Assembly (NCBI RefSeq): GCF_900112235.1
Contig: NZ_FOLH01000003.1
Span: 1 to 64,000, forward strand
Source of the DNA: Marinospirillum celere
GTDB taxonomy: Bacteria; Pseudomonadota; Gammaproteobacteria; Pseudomonadales; Halomonadaceae
DNA length: 64,000 nt
Reading direction: 5' to 3'
Below, one piece after another: positions 29,464-39,295 of this stretch. Below the pieces are notes generated by a model. That model did no database searches. It worked only from the letters and a program-made list of their open reading frames with translations, and had not been told where the DNA came from. The position numbers and the translations under genes were made by a program. Numbering within the stretch: position 1 is the first letter of the stretch; each line of letters opens with the position of its first letter.

Positions 29464-30976
29464 ACTGGCCCGAAGCCATCAACAACTGCTCGCTCTAGTT
29501 GCTGGGGCCAGTATCACCCTGGCTATGGCACCTTTTCATATCTGGCCGCTGGCTCTCTTCGCCCCTGTTTCTCTATTACTGCTGCTGAACCCACTTAAAC
29601 CGTCGCAAGCCTTCGTTACAGGCTGGTTTTTTGGTTTTGGTGTTTTTGCCAGCGGGGCTTCCTGGGTGTATGTCAGCATCCAGGTTCATGGTAACACACC
29701 GGTTCCCTTGGCTCTGGTGATGACTTTTGCTTTCGTCACCGGGCTAGCACTTTTCTTTGCTTTGCACGCCTGGATCTGGCAGCGTTTTCTTAGTGGCAGC
29801 GGATGGCTGCTCAGTTGGCCAGCCCTCTGGGTGCTCATGGAAGCCTTTCGATCCTGGTTCCTGACCGGCTTTCCCTGGTTACTGCTGGGCACTGCGCATC
29901 TGGAAAGCCCTTTAAGCGGCTGGGCCCCGATTGGCGGTGTTTACGCAGTGAGTGGCCTGAGCCTGCTGATAGGCCTGCTGGTGGTTTGGGCACTACGCCC
30001 TCAGTGGTTCCCAGCAATCCTGCCTCAAACTTCTGCTACCAAGCCCTTAAGGGCAGTAGCCCTGACCCTGGGTGGTCTGCTGTTGGTCAGTGGTCTACTC
30101 CTCAAGCCCCTGGACTGGACGCAGCCTCAAGGTGCCCCTCTGCAGCTAGCCTTGGTTCAAGGGAATATTCCGCAGGAAGAGAAATGGGACCCCAATAAGC
30201 GCCAGGAAATCATCCAGCAATACCTGAACCTCAGTGCCGAAGCCGGTGAAGTGGATGTCTTACTTTGGCCAGAAACAGCCTTGCCACTCACCCCACCACT
30301 GGCTCGCCCCTTTTTGCAAGAAGCCGTGGAACAGGCAGGACCAGATGCAGCTCTGGTAACTGGTCTCGCTTCAAGAGTTCCCGACCAAAATCGTTTTTAC
30401 AATAGCCTGATTACTGCAGGGGAGGCTGAAGGGGATTACCACAAGGTACAACTGGTTCCCTTTGGTGAGTACCTGCCTCTGGAAGACTGGATAAGGGGTG
30501 TCATTGCCTTCTTTGACCTCCCTATGTCCAATTTTATTCCAGGTCCTGACCACCCCTCCCAACTAACCATCAAAGATACCCAAGTTGCGCCCTTAATCTG
30601 CTATGAAGTCGCTTACCCAGATTTCAGTGCCCGCCAGGCCCTTGGCAGCCATTGGTTGTTAACCGTCTCTAATGACAGCTGGTTTGGGCGCTCTATTGGA
30701 CCCTTGCAACATTATCAAATAGCACGCTTCCGAGCCTTGGAAACCGGCCGGGAAATGGCCAGGGCCACCAATAACGGCATTACTGCTGTAATCGATCATC
30801 AGGGCGGTATCAAAGCCGAGTTAGAGCAGTTCACGACAGGGGTACTTACAGCCGAAATCCAGCCCCGCACAGGCACCACGCCTTTTATGCACCTGGGCTC
30901 CTGGCCACTTTTTATTATCTGCCTGACTGGCTTGGCTTGGAAAACACTCCCCCGAAGAAGTAGCCGCAAGCCTTAA
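29453..30976 (+). CDS. lnt: Apolipoprotein N-acyltransferase
   Basis: Inner-membrane enzyme for the last acylation of lipoproteins. The 507-aa protein has six or more N-terminal membrane helices (residues 1-205) and a periplasmic nitrilase-like domain with the catalytic triad: Glu in LLWPETALP, Lys in YHKVQLVPFGEYLPLE, Cys in PLICYEVAYPD. A final membrane helix ends the protein. It closes the miaB-ybeZYX-lnt unit. Confidence 0.97.
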   Translation: MKTKLARSHQQLLALVAGASITLAMAPFHIWPLALFAPVSLLLLLNPLKPSQAFVTGWFFGFGVFASGASWVYVSIQVHGNTPVPLALVMTFAFVTGLALFFALHAWIWQRFLSGSGWLLSWPALWVLMEAFRSWFLTGFPWLLLGTAHLESPLSGWAPIGGVYAVSGLSLLIGLLVVWALRPQWFPAILPQTSATKPLRAVALTLGGLLLVSGLLLKPLDWTQPQGAPLQLALVQGNIPQEEKWDPNKRQEIIQQYLNLSAEAGEVDVLLWPETALPLTPPLARPFLQEAVEQAGPDAALVTGLASRVPDQNRFYNSLITAGEAEGDYHKVQLVPFGEYLPLEDWIRGVIAFFDLPMSNFIPGPDHPSQLTIKDTQVAPLICYEVAYPDFSARQALGSHWLLTVSNDSWFGRSIGPLQHYQIARFRALETGREMARATNNGITAVIDHQGGIKAELEQFTTGVLTAEIQPRTGTTPFMHLGSWPLFIICLTGLAWKTLPRRSSRKP

Positions 30977-31280
30977 CTTTACTCATCCACATAGTGTTTA
31001 TTTTTGTATCTCGGTTGATGTGCATCAAACATAAAATCACCATGATAACGATGGCTTTCAAAACAATCTCTTGGCGTAATAAATTAATATAAAATTAAAC
31101 ACTCTAGCCAAAAGTATTATGTAAAAAGATGCTTTTAAATAGTTTCAATAGCATTAATTTGATTGACTCAAAATCTTAGATAACGATAATGGCGCCGGGC
31201 ACAGTTAGAAATACAAAATATTAAAAAATGACCTGCAGAGCTTACCGTGATCCACTCAACCAATTGGCTGCTATTAGACG
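30977..31280. other. AT-rich intergenic region before the Aer-like gene
   Basis: No gene, terminator or repeat is seen in these 304 bases apart from the promoter listed at 31163-31190. The stretch is much richer in A and T than its flanks, including runs such as the one around 31080-31160. No flagellar sigma28 promoter was found. Confidence 0.6.
31163..31190 (+). promoter_or_regulatory. Promoter of the Aer-like receptor gene
   Basis: -35 TTGACT (31163-31168), 16-bp spacer, -10 GATAAT (31185-31190), about 85 nt before the start codon. It is sigma70-like. Confidence 0.55.
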
Positions 31281-32837
31281 ATGCGAAATAACCAACCTGT
31301 CACCCAAAATGAATCCAAATACCCTGCAGGTGTCCGCCTGGTCTCAACAACAGACCTGAGAGGTATCATTACTTATGCCAATGCTGACTTTTGTAAAGTC
31401 AGCGGCTACAGCTTAGAAGAACTGGTTGGTCAAAACCATAATATGATTCGGCACCCTGATATGCCCGCTGAAGCCTTTGCTGATTTATGGGCTACTCTTA
31501 AAGCTGGTGAGTCCTGGATAGGTGTTGTCAAAAATCGTTGTAAGAATGGTGATTATTATTGGGTCGATGCCTATATCACTCCAATTTATCAAAATGATCA
31601 AATCGTTGGCTATCAATCGGTCAGAACCAAACCTTCCAGCCGTCGTGTAGCCGATGCCAACCGTCTCTATCAGCGTTTAAAGCAAGGCAAACCCACGCAT
31701 AGTCGCCCACTTCCCCTCCTGCATTTGAACTTAATTGGCCTGGCTTTTTTAGCCCCCTTGATCACCTGGCTGGGAATGCAATGGGCAGCTAATTTTGCCT
31801 GGCTCTGGTTAGCCCTGCCGTTGCTTAGTGGCTGCCTGGCCTGGCTGGCACTCAGCCCGGTACGGGAGTTAAAACAACTGGCCCTCAAGGTCGTTAACAA
31901 CCCCTTGGCACAAAAAGTATTTACCCAAAGGCGGGATGAAACAGGCGCAGCCAGCTTGGCTTTCTACACCTACCGCGCCAGAACCCGAACCATTCTGGGG
32001 CGCATGGACGACACTCTTCAGGCGCTGCGTGACATCATTGGTCAACTCAATATCCAAGTTCAAACCAATCATCACAATCAGGATGAGCAAGAAAAAGACC
32101 TTGAACTCATTGCGACAGCCATTCATGAAATGTCTGCCAGTATTCGTGAAATCGATTCCAGTATTCAGGAAAATAGCGAGCATATTGAAAGCTCGAATAA
32201 TACCTGCCGAGACGGCCGGGAAAAAATTGAAGCCAGCTCAGTGAAAATCCAGCAAGTCTGCCAAGAGTTGGATAAAGCCTCCACTGAAGTCGATAAACTC
32301 AGTAAAGCCAGCGATGAAGTGGATCAGGTGATGGATCAAATTGCGGGTATTTCCGAGCAAACCAACCTGCTGGCTTTGAATGCTGCCATAGAAGCGGCCA
32401 GAGCTGGGGAGCAGGGGCGAGGCTTTGCGGTAGTGGCTGATGAAGTTCGCCAGCTTGCTGCCCGCGCCCAGGCCTCAACTGAAGACATTCGCCAAACTCT
32501 GGAACAGATTCGCGGTATCGTCAGCACCGTGGTTGGTCAAATGGAAACCAGTGGCCAGCGGGTGGGACAAACTCGCGAGCAGATCGAGCACTCCATTGAA
32601 AGCTTTAGAGCCATAGAAGAAGCTTTTGGCAATATTACACTTCGTGAAGCCCAGGTAGCTTCCGCTGTCAGCCAGCAGCGTTCGGTAGCCGATGAAATCG
32701 ATCAGCGCATACTATCCATTCGTGACCAGGCAAGCAGCACCCTGGAAAGCTCTCACAAAGCGACCCTGGCCCTTGAAGAACTCAAGAGCCAGGGGCAGCA
32801 GTTGGAATCAACCATCAAAGCTTTTTCTTATGTCTAG
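31281..32837 (+). CDS. Aer-like PAS methyl-accepting chemotaxis protein
   Basis: A 518-aa receptor with an N-terminal PAS domain (about 15-125; [36 protein letters not shown], typical of Aer-type redox sensors), two membrane helices (about 150-197), a HAMP-like linker and a cytoplasmic signalling domain whose hairpin tip reads [31 protein letters not shown]. Expected to signal redox or energy state to CheA through CheW. FAD binding is inferred from the family. No strong Shine-Dalgarno is visible. A CheV gene lies 22 kb away at 54546. Confidence 0.9.
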   Translation: MRNNQPVTQNESKYPAGVRLVSTTDLRGIITYANADFCKVSGYSLEELVGQNHNMIRHPDMPAEAFADLWATLKAGESWIGVVKNRCKNGDYYWVDAYITPIYQNDQIVGYQSVRTKPSSRRVADANRLYQRLKQGKPTHSRPLPLLHLNLIGLAFLAPLITWLGMQWAANFAWLWLALPLLSGCLAWLALSPVRELKQLALKVVNNPLAQKVFTQRRDETGAASLAFYTYRARTRTILGRMDDTLQALRDIIGQLNIQVQTNHHNQDEQEKDLELIATAIHEMSASIREIDSSIQENSEHIESSNNTCRDGREKIEASSVKIQQVCQELDKASTEVDKLSKASDEVDQVMDQIAGISEQTNLLALNAAIEAARAGEQGRGFAVVADEVRQLAARAQASTEDIRQTLEQIRGIVSTVVGQMETSGQRVGQTREQIEHSIESFRAIEEAFGNITLREAQVASAVSQQRSVADEIDQRILSIRDQASSTLESSHKATLALEELKSQGQQLESTIKAFSYV

Positions 32838-32847
32838 AATTTAGCAA

Positions 32848-33378
32848 TCAGGCCTGGATATCCAGAGTCTTACGGATAAAAATTCTTTCTTCACAACGGT
32901 GGCAGGGTTCCAGTCGATGAGTATAGCTGACTTCAATCTCCTTGCCACAGTTGGCACAGGCAAAGAGTCCTGCCATGGCTAATTCGCCAGCATGATAAAG
33001 GGTGGGGTCTTCACGGCTATCCAAGTCTTCCTGAAGGGTTCGGGCGTCAACCAGCGAAGGATCTGCAACCTGGCGTAGCCAGTGCATAAACTGCTCGCTG
33101 AGCATACTGGTTTCTTGCGCTAACCACTCTTTAACACCCTTTTCTGTTGATGCCAGGTGGCTGCGCAAATCCTTGAGGTCTCGTTTCATCCATTGACTAA
33201 GAAGCGCTGCTTCCTCGCGAGTCACCCTTTCCAGCTCCTCCTCGGTTTCAACCAGGCGCTCGATTTCCTTGTCGATATCCAATTCTTCACTGGTTTTTTC
33301 GACTTCCAAGCGCACCTTGTAAAGACGTTCCACCAACTGATCATATAACTGGGCCAGACGTTCTGCTTGGTCACTCAT
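32848..33378 (-). CDS. Zinc-ribbon protein (DUF1451/YbeL-like)
   Basis: A 176-aa cytoplasmic protein. Residues 1-95 form a charged coiled coil; the C-terminal part holds a rubredoxin-like zinc ribbon with two Cys pairs (FACANCGKEIEV and LEPCHRCEERIF). This layout is that of the DUF1451 family (E. coli YbeL), of unknown function. It is 34 nt downstream of the kinase/phosphatase-like gene and on the same strand, so the two may be co-transcribed. Confidence 0.8.
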   Translation of the reverse strand: MSDQAERLAQLYDQLVERLYKVRLEVEKTSEELDIDKEIERLVETEEELERVTREEAALLSQWMKRDLKDLRSHLASTEKGVKEWLAQETSMLSEQFMHWLRQVADPSLVDARTLQEDLDSREDPTLYHAGELAMAGLFACANCGKEIEVSYTHRLEPCHRCEERIFIRKTLDIQA

Positions 33379-33412
33379 GATCTTCTCCTAATTCTGTAAA
33401 GGCTTCTTTCTT

Positions 33413-35134
33413 TTAGTAAAACAAACTTAACAGCAAAAGCAAGAGCAAAAGGCCCGCCAAGCCTTTCCAAAAAGCCAGCAGTTGGTCACTGCCGCCAGAA
33501 GTCTCCTGATCCGTAAGGTACTCGGGATTGGGTTTTTTCAGATCATAAATAAATTCAGAGAGACGGCGATAACGCAGCTCAGGGTTAGGCTGCAAGGCTT
33601 TGCGCAGAGCCGCATCCATCCACACAGGCAGCGAAGACTCCAGCTGAAAGGCAGGAACATACTCTAGACGTGAAAAATCCACCTTGGAATTTAAGTTTTC
33701 CAATTGCCCCTCATAAGGGCGCTGCCCGGTCAAAATTTCAAAGGCCAGGGCCGCAATTGAAAACTGATCTGCACGCTCGCCAGGATCACGACCCAGACGA
33801 TACTCAGGCGCGGAATAGGGCGTTAACCCGACTCGGCGCGCCAAAGTCAGCAAGGGTGGCAAGTCTTTCATACCGGCAACGCCACAAGCGGCAAAATCAA
33901 CCAGTTTAATAACCCCCTGAGGGTCAACCAGAATATTTTGAGGGGTTAAGTGCTGGTGTATGACCTCCCGTCGATGCATCGCACGTACTGCTTTGGTCAA
34001 TTGTTCAATTAGATCCAGCCTCACTTTCAGGTCGGCATCCGGGTTTTCGCGCAGCCAAGTATCCAGGGTCCGTCCTTGAATAAACTCCATCAAGTAATAC
34101 AGCTGGGTTCTGGGCCGCGATAAATCCACCACCTTGGCCACATAGGGCGAACTGACCCGATCCGCCACCCACTGCTGCATAATAAAGTGAGCAATAAATT
34201 CTTTTTTCAAGGCCAGCTGAGGTGAAGGGGCCTTCAATACCAGGCTACGGGCTGTCTGAGGATCATAAACCCGATAGATACGACTGGTGGCACTGCGTGA
34301 TAAAACCTCTTCCACGCGATACCCATCCAGCTCATCACCCGCCTGCAGCTCTTCAGGTACAGGCAGGTTAGAATAAGCCACACCCAAATTATCATTGGCT
34401 TCATGGGTAACCTGATCAACCCGCATCAGCTGGAAACAGAAGTTATAGCTGGAATAGCCACGTTTGCTGGCTTTTTCCATGGCCTTCTTGAGGATGACAT
34501 CACAGGCCTGGTTAAGGTCTTCTGGAAATTCACGTATCAACTGCACAAAATCAGAAGGCATCAGGGTGCCTTTTACTGCCTGGGTGGTAAACAGAAAGAT
34601 ATCGCCCTGTTTGACCTTAAAGTTCAGATAATCAATATCCACACTGGGGTCCATGCCCAGGGCACGGGAAGGATAACGGTAACCGCCCATGTAGGTGGTG
34701 TGTTCACGGTTGAGCTGCTGAAATTCAGCGCCTCGCAAACGATAAACCAGTGTATCCCCCATGTGGAACAAATGACCCTGACGCCCTTTGATAATTAAGG
34801 TGCTCAAAGAGCTGATATAGCTACCATTGCTCACACTACGACTTTGCGCATATAGCCAGGAGTTAAGTGCAGAAAGCACCTTGTTCGCTGAGGTTTTCGT
34901 ATCCCAGTTATCCGGAGTGGCAAAGTAATCAGCCATAAAGCCACGGACACAGGTTTCCCCGGCCTGCTTTGCCAAAGCATTACGCCAGGTCGAGTCGGCA
35001 ATAATGCCAGCAACCCCTTTGATTGCCAGCTGAGAGTCCCGCGGATGGCAGACTGCCATTGATGAACGGGCACTGCGTCTGTCCTGTGCCAAATAGGACT
35101 GGCCGTAACTGACCCTTAACTCACCCAATTGCAT
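33413..35134 (-). CDS. PP2C-kinase fusion protein, both domains degenerate, membrane-anchored
   Basis: A 573-aa protein with the layout of bifunctional Ser/Thr kinase/phosphatases: PP2C-like (about 1-240), kinase-like (270-535), C-terminal membrane helix (555-573). In the phosphatase part the first metal Asp remains (D47, IIADST), but the family's usual TDG is TTQ (183-185) and the final DDN motif is SSYN (228-231). In the kinase part the VAIK Lys is kept (K301) and D413 is present, but the HxD catalytic Asp is His (VIHQHLTPQN, H395), the following Lys is Thr, DFG is DFA and the glycine loop is lost. It is probably a scaffold or regulator rather than an active enzyme. Confidence 0.87.
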   Translation of the reverse strand: MQLGELRVSYGQSYLAQDRRSARSSMAVCHPRDSQLAIKGVAGIIADSTWRNALAKQAGETCVRGFMADYFATPDNWDTKTSANKVLSALNSWLYAQSRSVSNGSYISSLSTLIIKGRQGHLFHMGDTLVYRLRGAEFQQLNREHTTYMGGYRYPSRALGMDPSVDIDYLNFKVKQGDIFLFTTQAVKGTLMPSDFVQLIREFPEDLNQACDVILKKAMEKASKRGYSSYNFCFQLMRVDQVTHEANDNLGVAYSNLPVPEELQAGDELDGYRVEEVLSRSATSRIYRVYDPQTARSLVLKAPSPQLALKKEFIAHFIMQQWVADRVSSPYVAKVVDLSRPRTQLYYLMEFIQGRTLDTWLRENPDADLKVRLDLIEQLTKAVRAMHRREVIHQHLTPQNILVDPQGVIKLVDFAACGVAGMKDLPPLLTLARRVGLTPYSAPEYRLGRDPGERADQFSIAALAFEILTGQRPYEGQLENLNSKVDFSRLEYVPAFQLESSLPVWMDAALRKALQPNPELRYRRLSEFIYDLKKPNPEYLTDQETSGGSDQLLAFWKGLAGLLLLLLLLSLFY

Positions 35135-35256
35135 TGCTGTGTTGATAACCTTTATATCGAATTAGGCAAAACGCCATTGCTGCCCAGTATCACCCGACCT
35201 TCGTTAACTTCCAAGTAGCTTACTGTTATCCCTTGGTAGTGTTATTGCAGAAGCCA

Positions 35257-35286
35257 TTGGAGTTATGCGGGGCAGGAACGTATAAT
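35257..35286 (+). promoter_or_regulatory. ppa promoter
   Basis: -35 TTGGAG (35257-35262), 18-bp spacer, perfect -10 TATAAT (35281-35286), 41 nt upstream of the ppa start codon. Confidence 0.6.
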
Positions 35287-35327
35287 TCCCACGCTAAATT
35301 TTTTCACTTCTATAGGGTCTAAAGCTG

Positions 35328-35855
35328 ATGAGCTACAACAAGATTCCTGCGGGTAAGTCTCTTCCTGATGATATCAATGTCATTATCGAAATTCCGGCGA
35401 ATCATTCTCCGGTAAAATATGAAATTGATAAGGATATGGACGCGCTGATCGTCGATCGTTTCATGGCCACACCCATGTTTTATCCAGCCAACTATGGCTT
35501 TATCCCTCAAACCCTGAGCGATGATGGTGACCCTCTGGACGTGCTGGTGATTACCCCTCACCCGGTCGAGCCAGGTAGCGTGATTCGCTGTCGTCCTGTG
35601 GGCGTACTGAATATGACCGATGAGTCAGGTGCAGATGCCAAGCTGATTGCCGTTCCTCACCCCAAGCTCAGCTCAGAATACAACGGCATCAATGACATCA
35701 ATGATGTACCTGAGTTGCTGCGCAAGCAGATTGCCCACTTCTTTGAAAACTACAAAGATCTGGAAGAAGGCAAGTGGGTCAAGGTAGAAGCCTGGGGCAC
35801 AGCTGACGAAGCCCGCGCTGAAATCAAAAAGTCTGCAGCAGCTTACAAAGGCTGA
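35328..35855 (+). CDS. ppa: Inorganic pyrophosphatase (family I)
   Basis: Soluble Mg-dependent enzyme that hydrolyses pyrophosphate and pulls biosynthetic reactions forward. The 175-aa protein has the family motifs [27 protein letters not shown] and [11 protein letters not shown] with the metal-binding Asp residues. It is divergent from the pseudokinase gene and its end overlaps the convergent GGDEF-EAL gene by 13 nt. Confidence 0.98.
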   Translation: MSYNKIPAGKSLPDDINVIIEIPANHSPVKYEIDKDMDALIVDRFMATPMFYPANYGFIPQTLSDDGDPLDVLVITPHPVEPGSVIRCRPVGVLNMTDESGADAKLIAVPHPKLSSEYNGINDINDVPELLRKQIAHFFENYKDLEEGKWVKVEAWGTADEARAEIKKSAAAYKG

Positions 35856-37795
35856 GGCAAAGTAGTTTGCTGGTTGTTTTTCAGCCAGAGCAGGAGCTGG
35901 TCAGCGGGCAAAGGTCTGCTGAACCAGTATCCTTGTGCTGTCGGGCAACCTTGATTGGTTAGAAATTCTTGCTGTGCCCTGGTCTCTATCCCTTCAGCAA
36001 GCACTTCCAAATCCATTGCCTTGCCCATGGCAATAATCGCCGCAACTATCTCACCACCGGTTACATCACTTGGCAGATCCTTAATAAAACTTCGATCGAC
36101 CTTTAACTTGTCAATCGGCAGCTGCTTTAAGTAGGCCAAGGAAGAATAACCGGTTCCAAAGTCATCTATAGCCAAAGCCAGGCCAAGGGACTTCAAGCGC
36201 CGCAGATCACTTTCTGCCTGATCACCACGGCTGATCAGGGCCGTCTCGGTAATTTCTAGCTCCAAGCGCTCAGCCGGAAATTGCGTGGATTTCAAAACAC
36301 CCGCAATCTGACTGACCAGTTGAGGTTCAGCAAATTGCCTGGGAGAGAGATTAACTGCCAGAATACCAGGGTCGATCCCCAGATCCAGCCAGCCTTGGAA
36401 ATCCTTAATGGATTGACTCAACACCCACTCACCCAGAGCGCCTATCAGCCCGCTCTGCTCTGCATGGGGAATAAATTCCATTGGCGGAATCAATCCGGCG
36501 TCAGGGTCCTGCCACCGCATCAGCGCCTCTACGCCTTTGCATTCACCGGTCTGCAAGTCGATCAGGGGTTGATAGTGAACACGCAGCTCATCATTGCTTA
36601 AAGCTTTGCGTAAACGAGCTTCCATGGACAGATATTGCTGCGCTTTTTCGGTTAATTCCTGGCTGTAACTTGAATAGGTATTGCGGCCTGAGTCCTTGGC
36701 TTTATAGAGCGCGGCATCAGCATTACGTAACAGCTCTTCAGGGTTACCGGCATCTTCAGGGTAAATACTAGTGCCTATGCTGGCGGTCATCCAAATCTGC
36801 TGGCTGGAAGCCAATTCAAATGGCTCTTTGATGACATCCAGCACCTGAGCGGCCAACTGGTAAAGCTCATTTGAATTATGCATTTGTTCTAAAGTCAGCA
36901 AAAACTCATCACCACCCAAGCGGGCCAGCAAACACTTGTCACCAAAATGATTTTGCAAGCGCCGTGCAACAGCAATAATCAGCTCGTCTCCGGCCTGATG
37001 CCCCAGACTATCGTTAAGTGTTTTAAAACCATCCAGGTCCAGAAGTAAAGCTCCGACCTTGCGATTCCAGCGCCCGGCACGAATCATGGCATTTTCGAGC
37101 TGCAAAGAAATAAAGCTGCGATTGGGAAGGTCCGTTAGGGGGTCATAGTGAACCAGTCTTTGCAGTCGGGTATTACTTTCTTCCAACTGACTAACATCCG
37201 CAAAAACCACCAAATAACGATTATCGCCATCACCTTCAATCCGATTAATCGTCACCCAAAGATGGCAATGGCTACCATCCTTGCGCCTTTCCTGTATACG
37301 GCCTTGCCAATGCCCCAAACGCAGTAGCTGTTTCCAGATTTCCCGATAAAAAGCTGAGGTCTGATCACAATTAACCAGAAGGCTCAGGCGTCGCCCTTTC
37401 AGGTCACCTTCACGGTAACCAAGAATGGTTTGCGCTGCCGGGTTCATACTTTGAATTCGTCGCCGTGTATCCAGCAACAGTAAGCCTTCATTGGTTGCTT
37501 CATAAAAAACACCGGCCTGCTGAAGCTGTTGGCTGGTTTTCATTAGCCGCTTAATTAATTTGTCTTGAACCTTCAAGGCTCGGTACACCAGCCAAGCAAT
37601 TAACAAACTGCTTAAACTAATAAAAATCAGTCCTTTACGCGTCTGCAGCTGCGTTAGGGTTGAAGGGTCTAAATTCAGGGAGTCGATAAACGCATCACTA
37701 TAGATAATCCACAGGGCACTGACCACGGCATAGATGCCTGCCACCTTCAGTACTGGAGACAGCTTGGCTAGAGATCGGTGACCGGGCAATTTCAT
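35843..37795 (-). CDS. Membrane PAS-GGDEF-EAL c-di-GMP protein
   Basis: A 650-aa protein with two N-terminal membrane helices (about 15-35 and 55-75), a PAS domain (95-215), GGDEF (225-385; [10 protein letters not shown] intact) and EAL (400-640; [28 protein letters not shown]). Both catalytic motifs look intact, so it could make or degrade c-di-GMP; no RxxD inhibitory site precedes the GGDEF. The start at 37795 is preferred because AAGGA stands 6 nt upstream; the open frame extends to 37843. It is convergent with ppa. Confidence 0.92.
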   Translation of the reverse strand: MKLPGHRSLAKLSPVLKVAGIYAVVSALWIIYSDAFIDSLNLDPSTLTQLQTRKGLIFISLSSLLIAWLVYRALKVQDKLIKRLMKTSQQLQQAGVFYEATNEGLLLLDTRRRIQSMNPAAQTILGYREGDLKGRRLSLLVNCDQTSAFYREIWKQLLRLGHWQGRIQERRKDGSHCHLWVTINRIEGDGDNRYLVVFADVSQLEESNTRLQRLVHYDPLTDLPNRSFISLQLENAMIRAGRWNRKVGALLLDLDGFKTLNDSLGHQAGDELIIAVARRLQNHFGDKCLLARLGGDEFLLTLEQMHNSNELYQLAAQVLDVIKEPFELASSQQIWMTASIGTSIYPEDAGNPEELLRNADAALYKAKDSGRNTYSSYSQELTEKAQQYLSMEARLRKALSNDELRVHYQPLIDLQTGECKGVEALMRWQDPDAGLIPPMEFIPHAEQSGLIGALGEWVLSQSIKDFQGWLDLGIDPGILAVNLSPRQFAEPQLVSQIAGVLKSTQFPAERLELEITETALISRGDQAESDLRRLKSLGLALAIDDFGTGYSSLAYLKQLPIDKLKVDRSFIKDLPSDVTGGEIVAAIIAMGKAMDLEVLAEGIETRAQQEFLTNQGCPTAQGYWFSRPLPADQLLLWLKNNQQTTLPQPL

Positions 37796-37907
37796 AGATT
37801 TCCTTAAACAGAAGCCAGAAAACAATTTCTCAGCATTCGGCAAATTTTTTTCTATGCTTAGTATAGAAGACTAGTAAAGTTATTGTGCACTTGGCGAGGA
37901 TAACACC

Positions 37908-38300
37908 ATGCGCCCCTCTGCCCTACCCTGTTTTGACGAGCTGTTGGAGTTAGCCAGGAACTCACCAGAAGACTTGGAGGCTTTGCGTCGTAAAATGACA
38001 TCAGAAATTCTCAACAGTACCCTTGATAATGACATGCGCCAACGCTTGGAGCAGCTGGCTTTCCGTATAGATGCGGAAAGGCGCAGTGGTCGACCTCCCC
38101 TGGCTCTCTGTATCCACTACTCCAGTTTAATGCACAGTCAACTTGCTCATCTCAGCCAAGAGCTCAGCAAGCTGTTTAACAACCCTTGCCCCCAACAACC
38201 CGGCAAGCCTCTTCTTGGCGAGCTCAAGCAGAAGGCCCAACAAAAAAACAGCAAGGTAATTTGTCTGGATCAATATCGGAAGGGTCAAAAACCGGCTTAA
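37908..38300 (+). CDS. DUF3135-like small protein
   Basis: A 130-aa soluble helical protein. The segment PCFDELLELARNSPEDLEALR and the middle LEQLAFRIDAERRSGRPPLAL, with many conserved charged positions, fit DUF3135, a small gammaproteobacterial family of unknown function. SD GAGG precedes the ATG. Its stop overlaps that of the convergent LysR gene by 4 nt. Confidence 0.65.
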   Translation: MRPSALPCFDELLELARNSPEDLEALRRKMTSEILNSTLDNDMRQRLEQLAFRIDAERRSGRPPLALCIHYSSLMHSQLAHLSQELSKLFNNPCPQQPGKPLLGELKQKAQQKNSKVICLDQYRKGQKPA

Positions 38301-39196
38301 TTGTCAGGACGTGAACTACTCACCTGACGCCAATGCAGATATTCATCCAATAGATGCTGATAACGTTCAGCAAGCTGCTCCTTGGCCCGCCTGACCGTGT
38401 AAACCGGCCAGGAAACCTCTTCTGCCAAATGCCACTCGCGGGTCTGTTGCTGCCAGGGTGAGGCCTCCCAAACACTTCTGGGTAGCACACTGAAACCCAG
38501 ACCACGGGCAACAGTATCCAAAACCAGCTGCACCTGATTGACGTGGCTTCGCTCTGTCAATTGATGAAAGCCTTTGAATTCATGTGGAAAATTAGCTTTC
38601 AGCAGCTTACTGGCATGTTCCTGACCTTCCTGGTGACCAATAAATCCCAAACTCAGCAGCTCTTGAAAGCTATTGCCTTGAAAATCTGCAGGCACTATAA
38701 CAACCAGAGATTCTTGAAGGTAAGGCTCACAAATCAAATGAGGATGCTGCTGTTGGCTGGAAACCAGAGCCAAGTCTATCTTGCGCGCCTGGACCCACTC
38801 CACAGCCTGTTGATTATCCGCGAAAGTAAAATGTAAGCGTAACCGGGGATGGTTTTTCAGATAGCCCAAGGCAAAGGGATAAAACAACATTCCAAAGGTT
38901 TCGACACTGGCAAAACGACATTCCCCCCCTTCGACCATCTCCTGCTCCAGGGTATGACGAAACTGCTCATGTTCCGCAAAAAGTCGCAGCGCATAGTCAT
39001 AAACCTGGCGTCCGGCTTCTGTCAGCTCGAAGCGTTTACCCTTTCTATCCAAAAGTGGCAGACTAAAATAATCTTCCAACTTACGCACATGCTGGCTAAC
39101 CCCTGGCTGAGTCATACCCAGTTTGCGTGCTGTTTGTGTGAAGCTTCCTGTTTCCACCAGAGTAATAAAGGTTTTGAAAAAAAGTGCGTTGAACAT
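38297..39196 (-). CDS. LysR-family transcriptional regulator
   Basis: A 299-aa regulator: N-terminal helix-turn-helix (FITLVETGSFTQTARKLGMTQPGVSQHVRKLED, about residues 8-40) and a two-lobed effector domain (90-295). It is transcribed after the SLC23-like permease gene, but a terminator separates them. The likely target is that permease or an operator upstream of it (see 40812-40832). The ATG at 39196 has no clear Shine-Dalgarno; an in-frame TTG at 39208 is the alternative. Confidence 0.85.
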   Translation of the reverse strand: MFNALFFKTFITLVETGSFTQTARKLGMTQPGVSQHVRKLEDYFSLPLLDRKGKRFELTEAGRQVYDYALRLFAEHEQFRHTLEQEMVEGGECRFASVETFGMLFYPFALGYLKNHPRLRLHFTFADNQQAVEWVQARKIDLALVSSQQQHPHLICEPYLQESLVVIVPADFQGNSFQELLSLGFIGHQEGQEHASKLLKANFPHEFKGFHQLTERSHVNQVQLVLDTVARGLGFSVLPRSVWEASPWQQQTREWHLAEEVSWPVYTVRRAKEQLAERYQHLLDEYLHWRQVSSSRPDN

Positions 39197-39233
39197 CCGC
39201 TTTACCAACTAGAAAACTTATTTCAAGCATAAC

Positions 39234-39264
39234 AAAAAACCCCCGGCCAGGGATTGGCCAGGGG
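39234..39264 (-). terminator. Rho-independent terminator of the permease gene
   Basis: On the minus strand a stem formed by CCCC/GGGG and TGGCC/GGCCA (one mismatch, short loop) is followed by six U. It lies just after the permease stop at 39296 and overlaps the upstream region of the LysR gene. Confidence 0.8.
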
Positions 39265-39295
39265 CAAAGAAAATCTAAAAGATAAAATACAGCAG

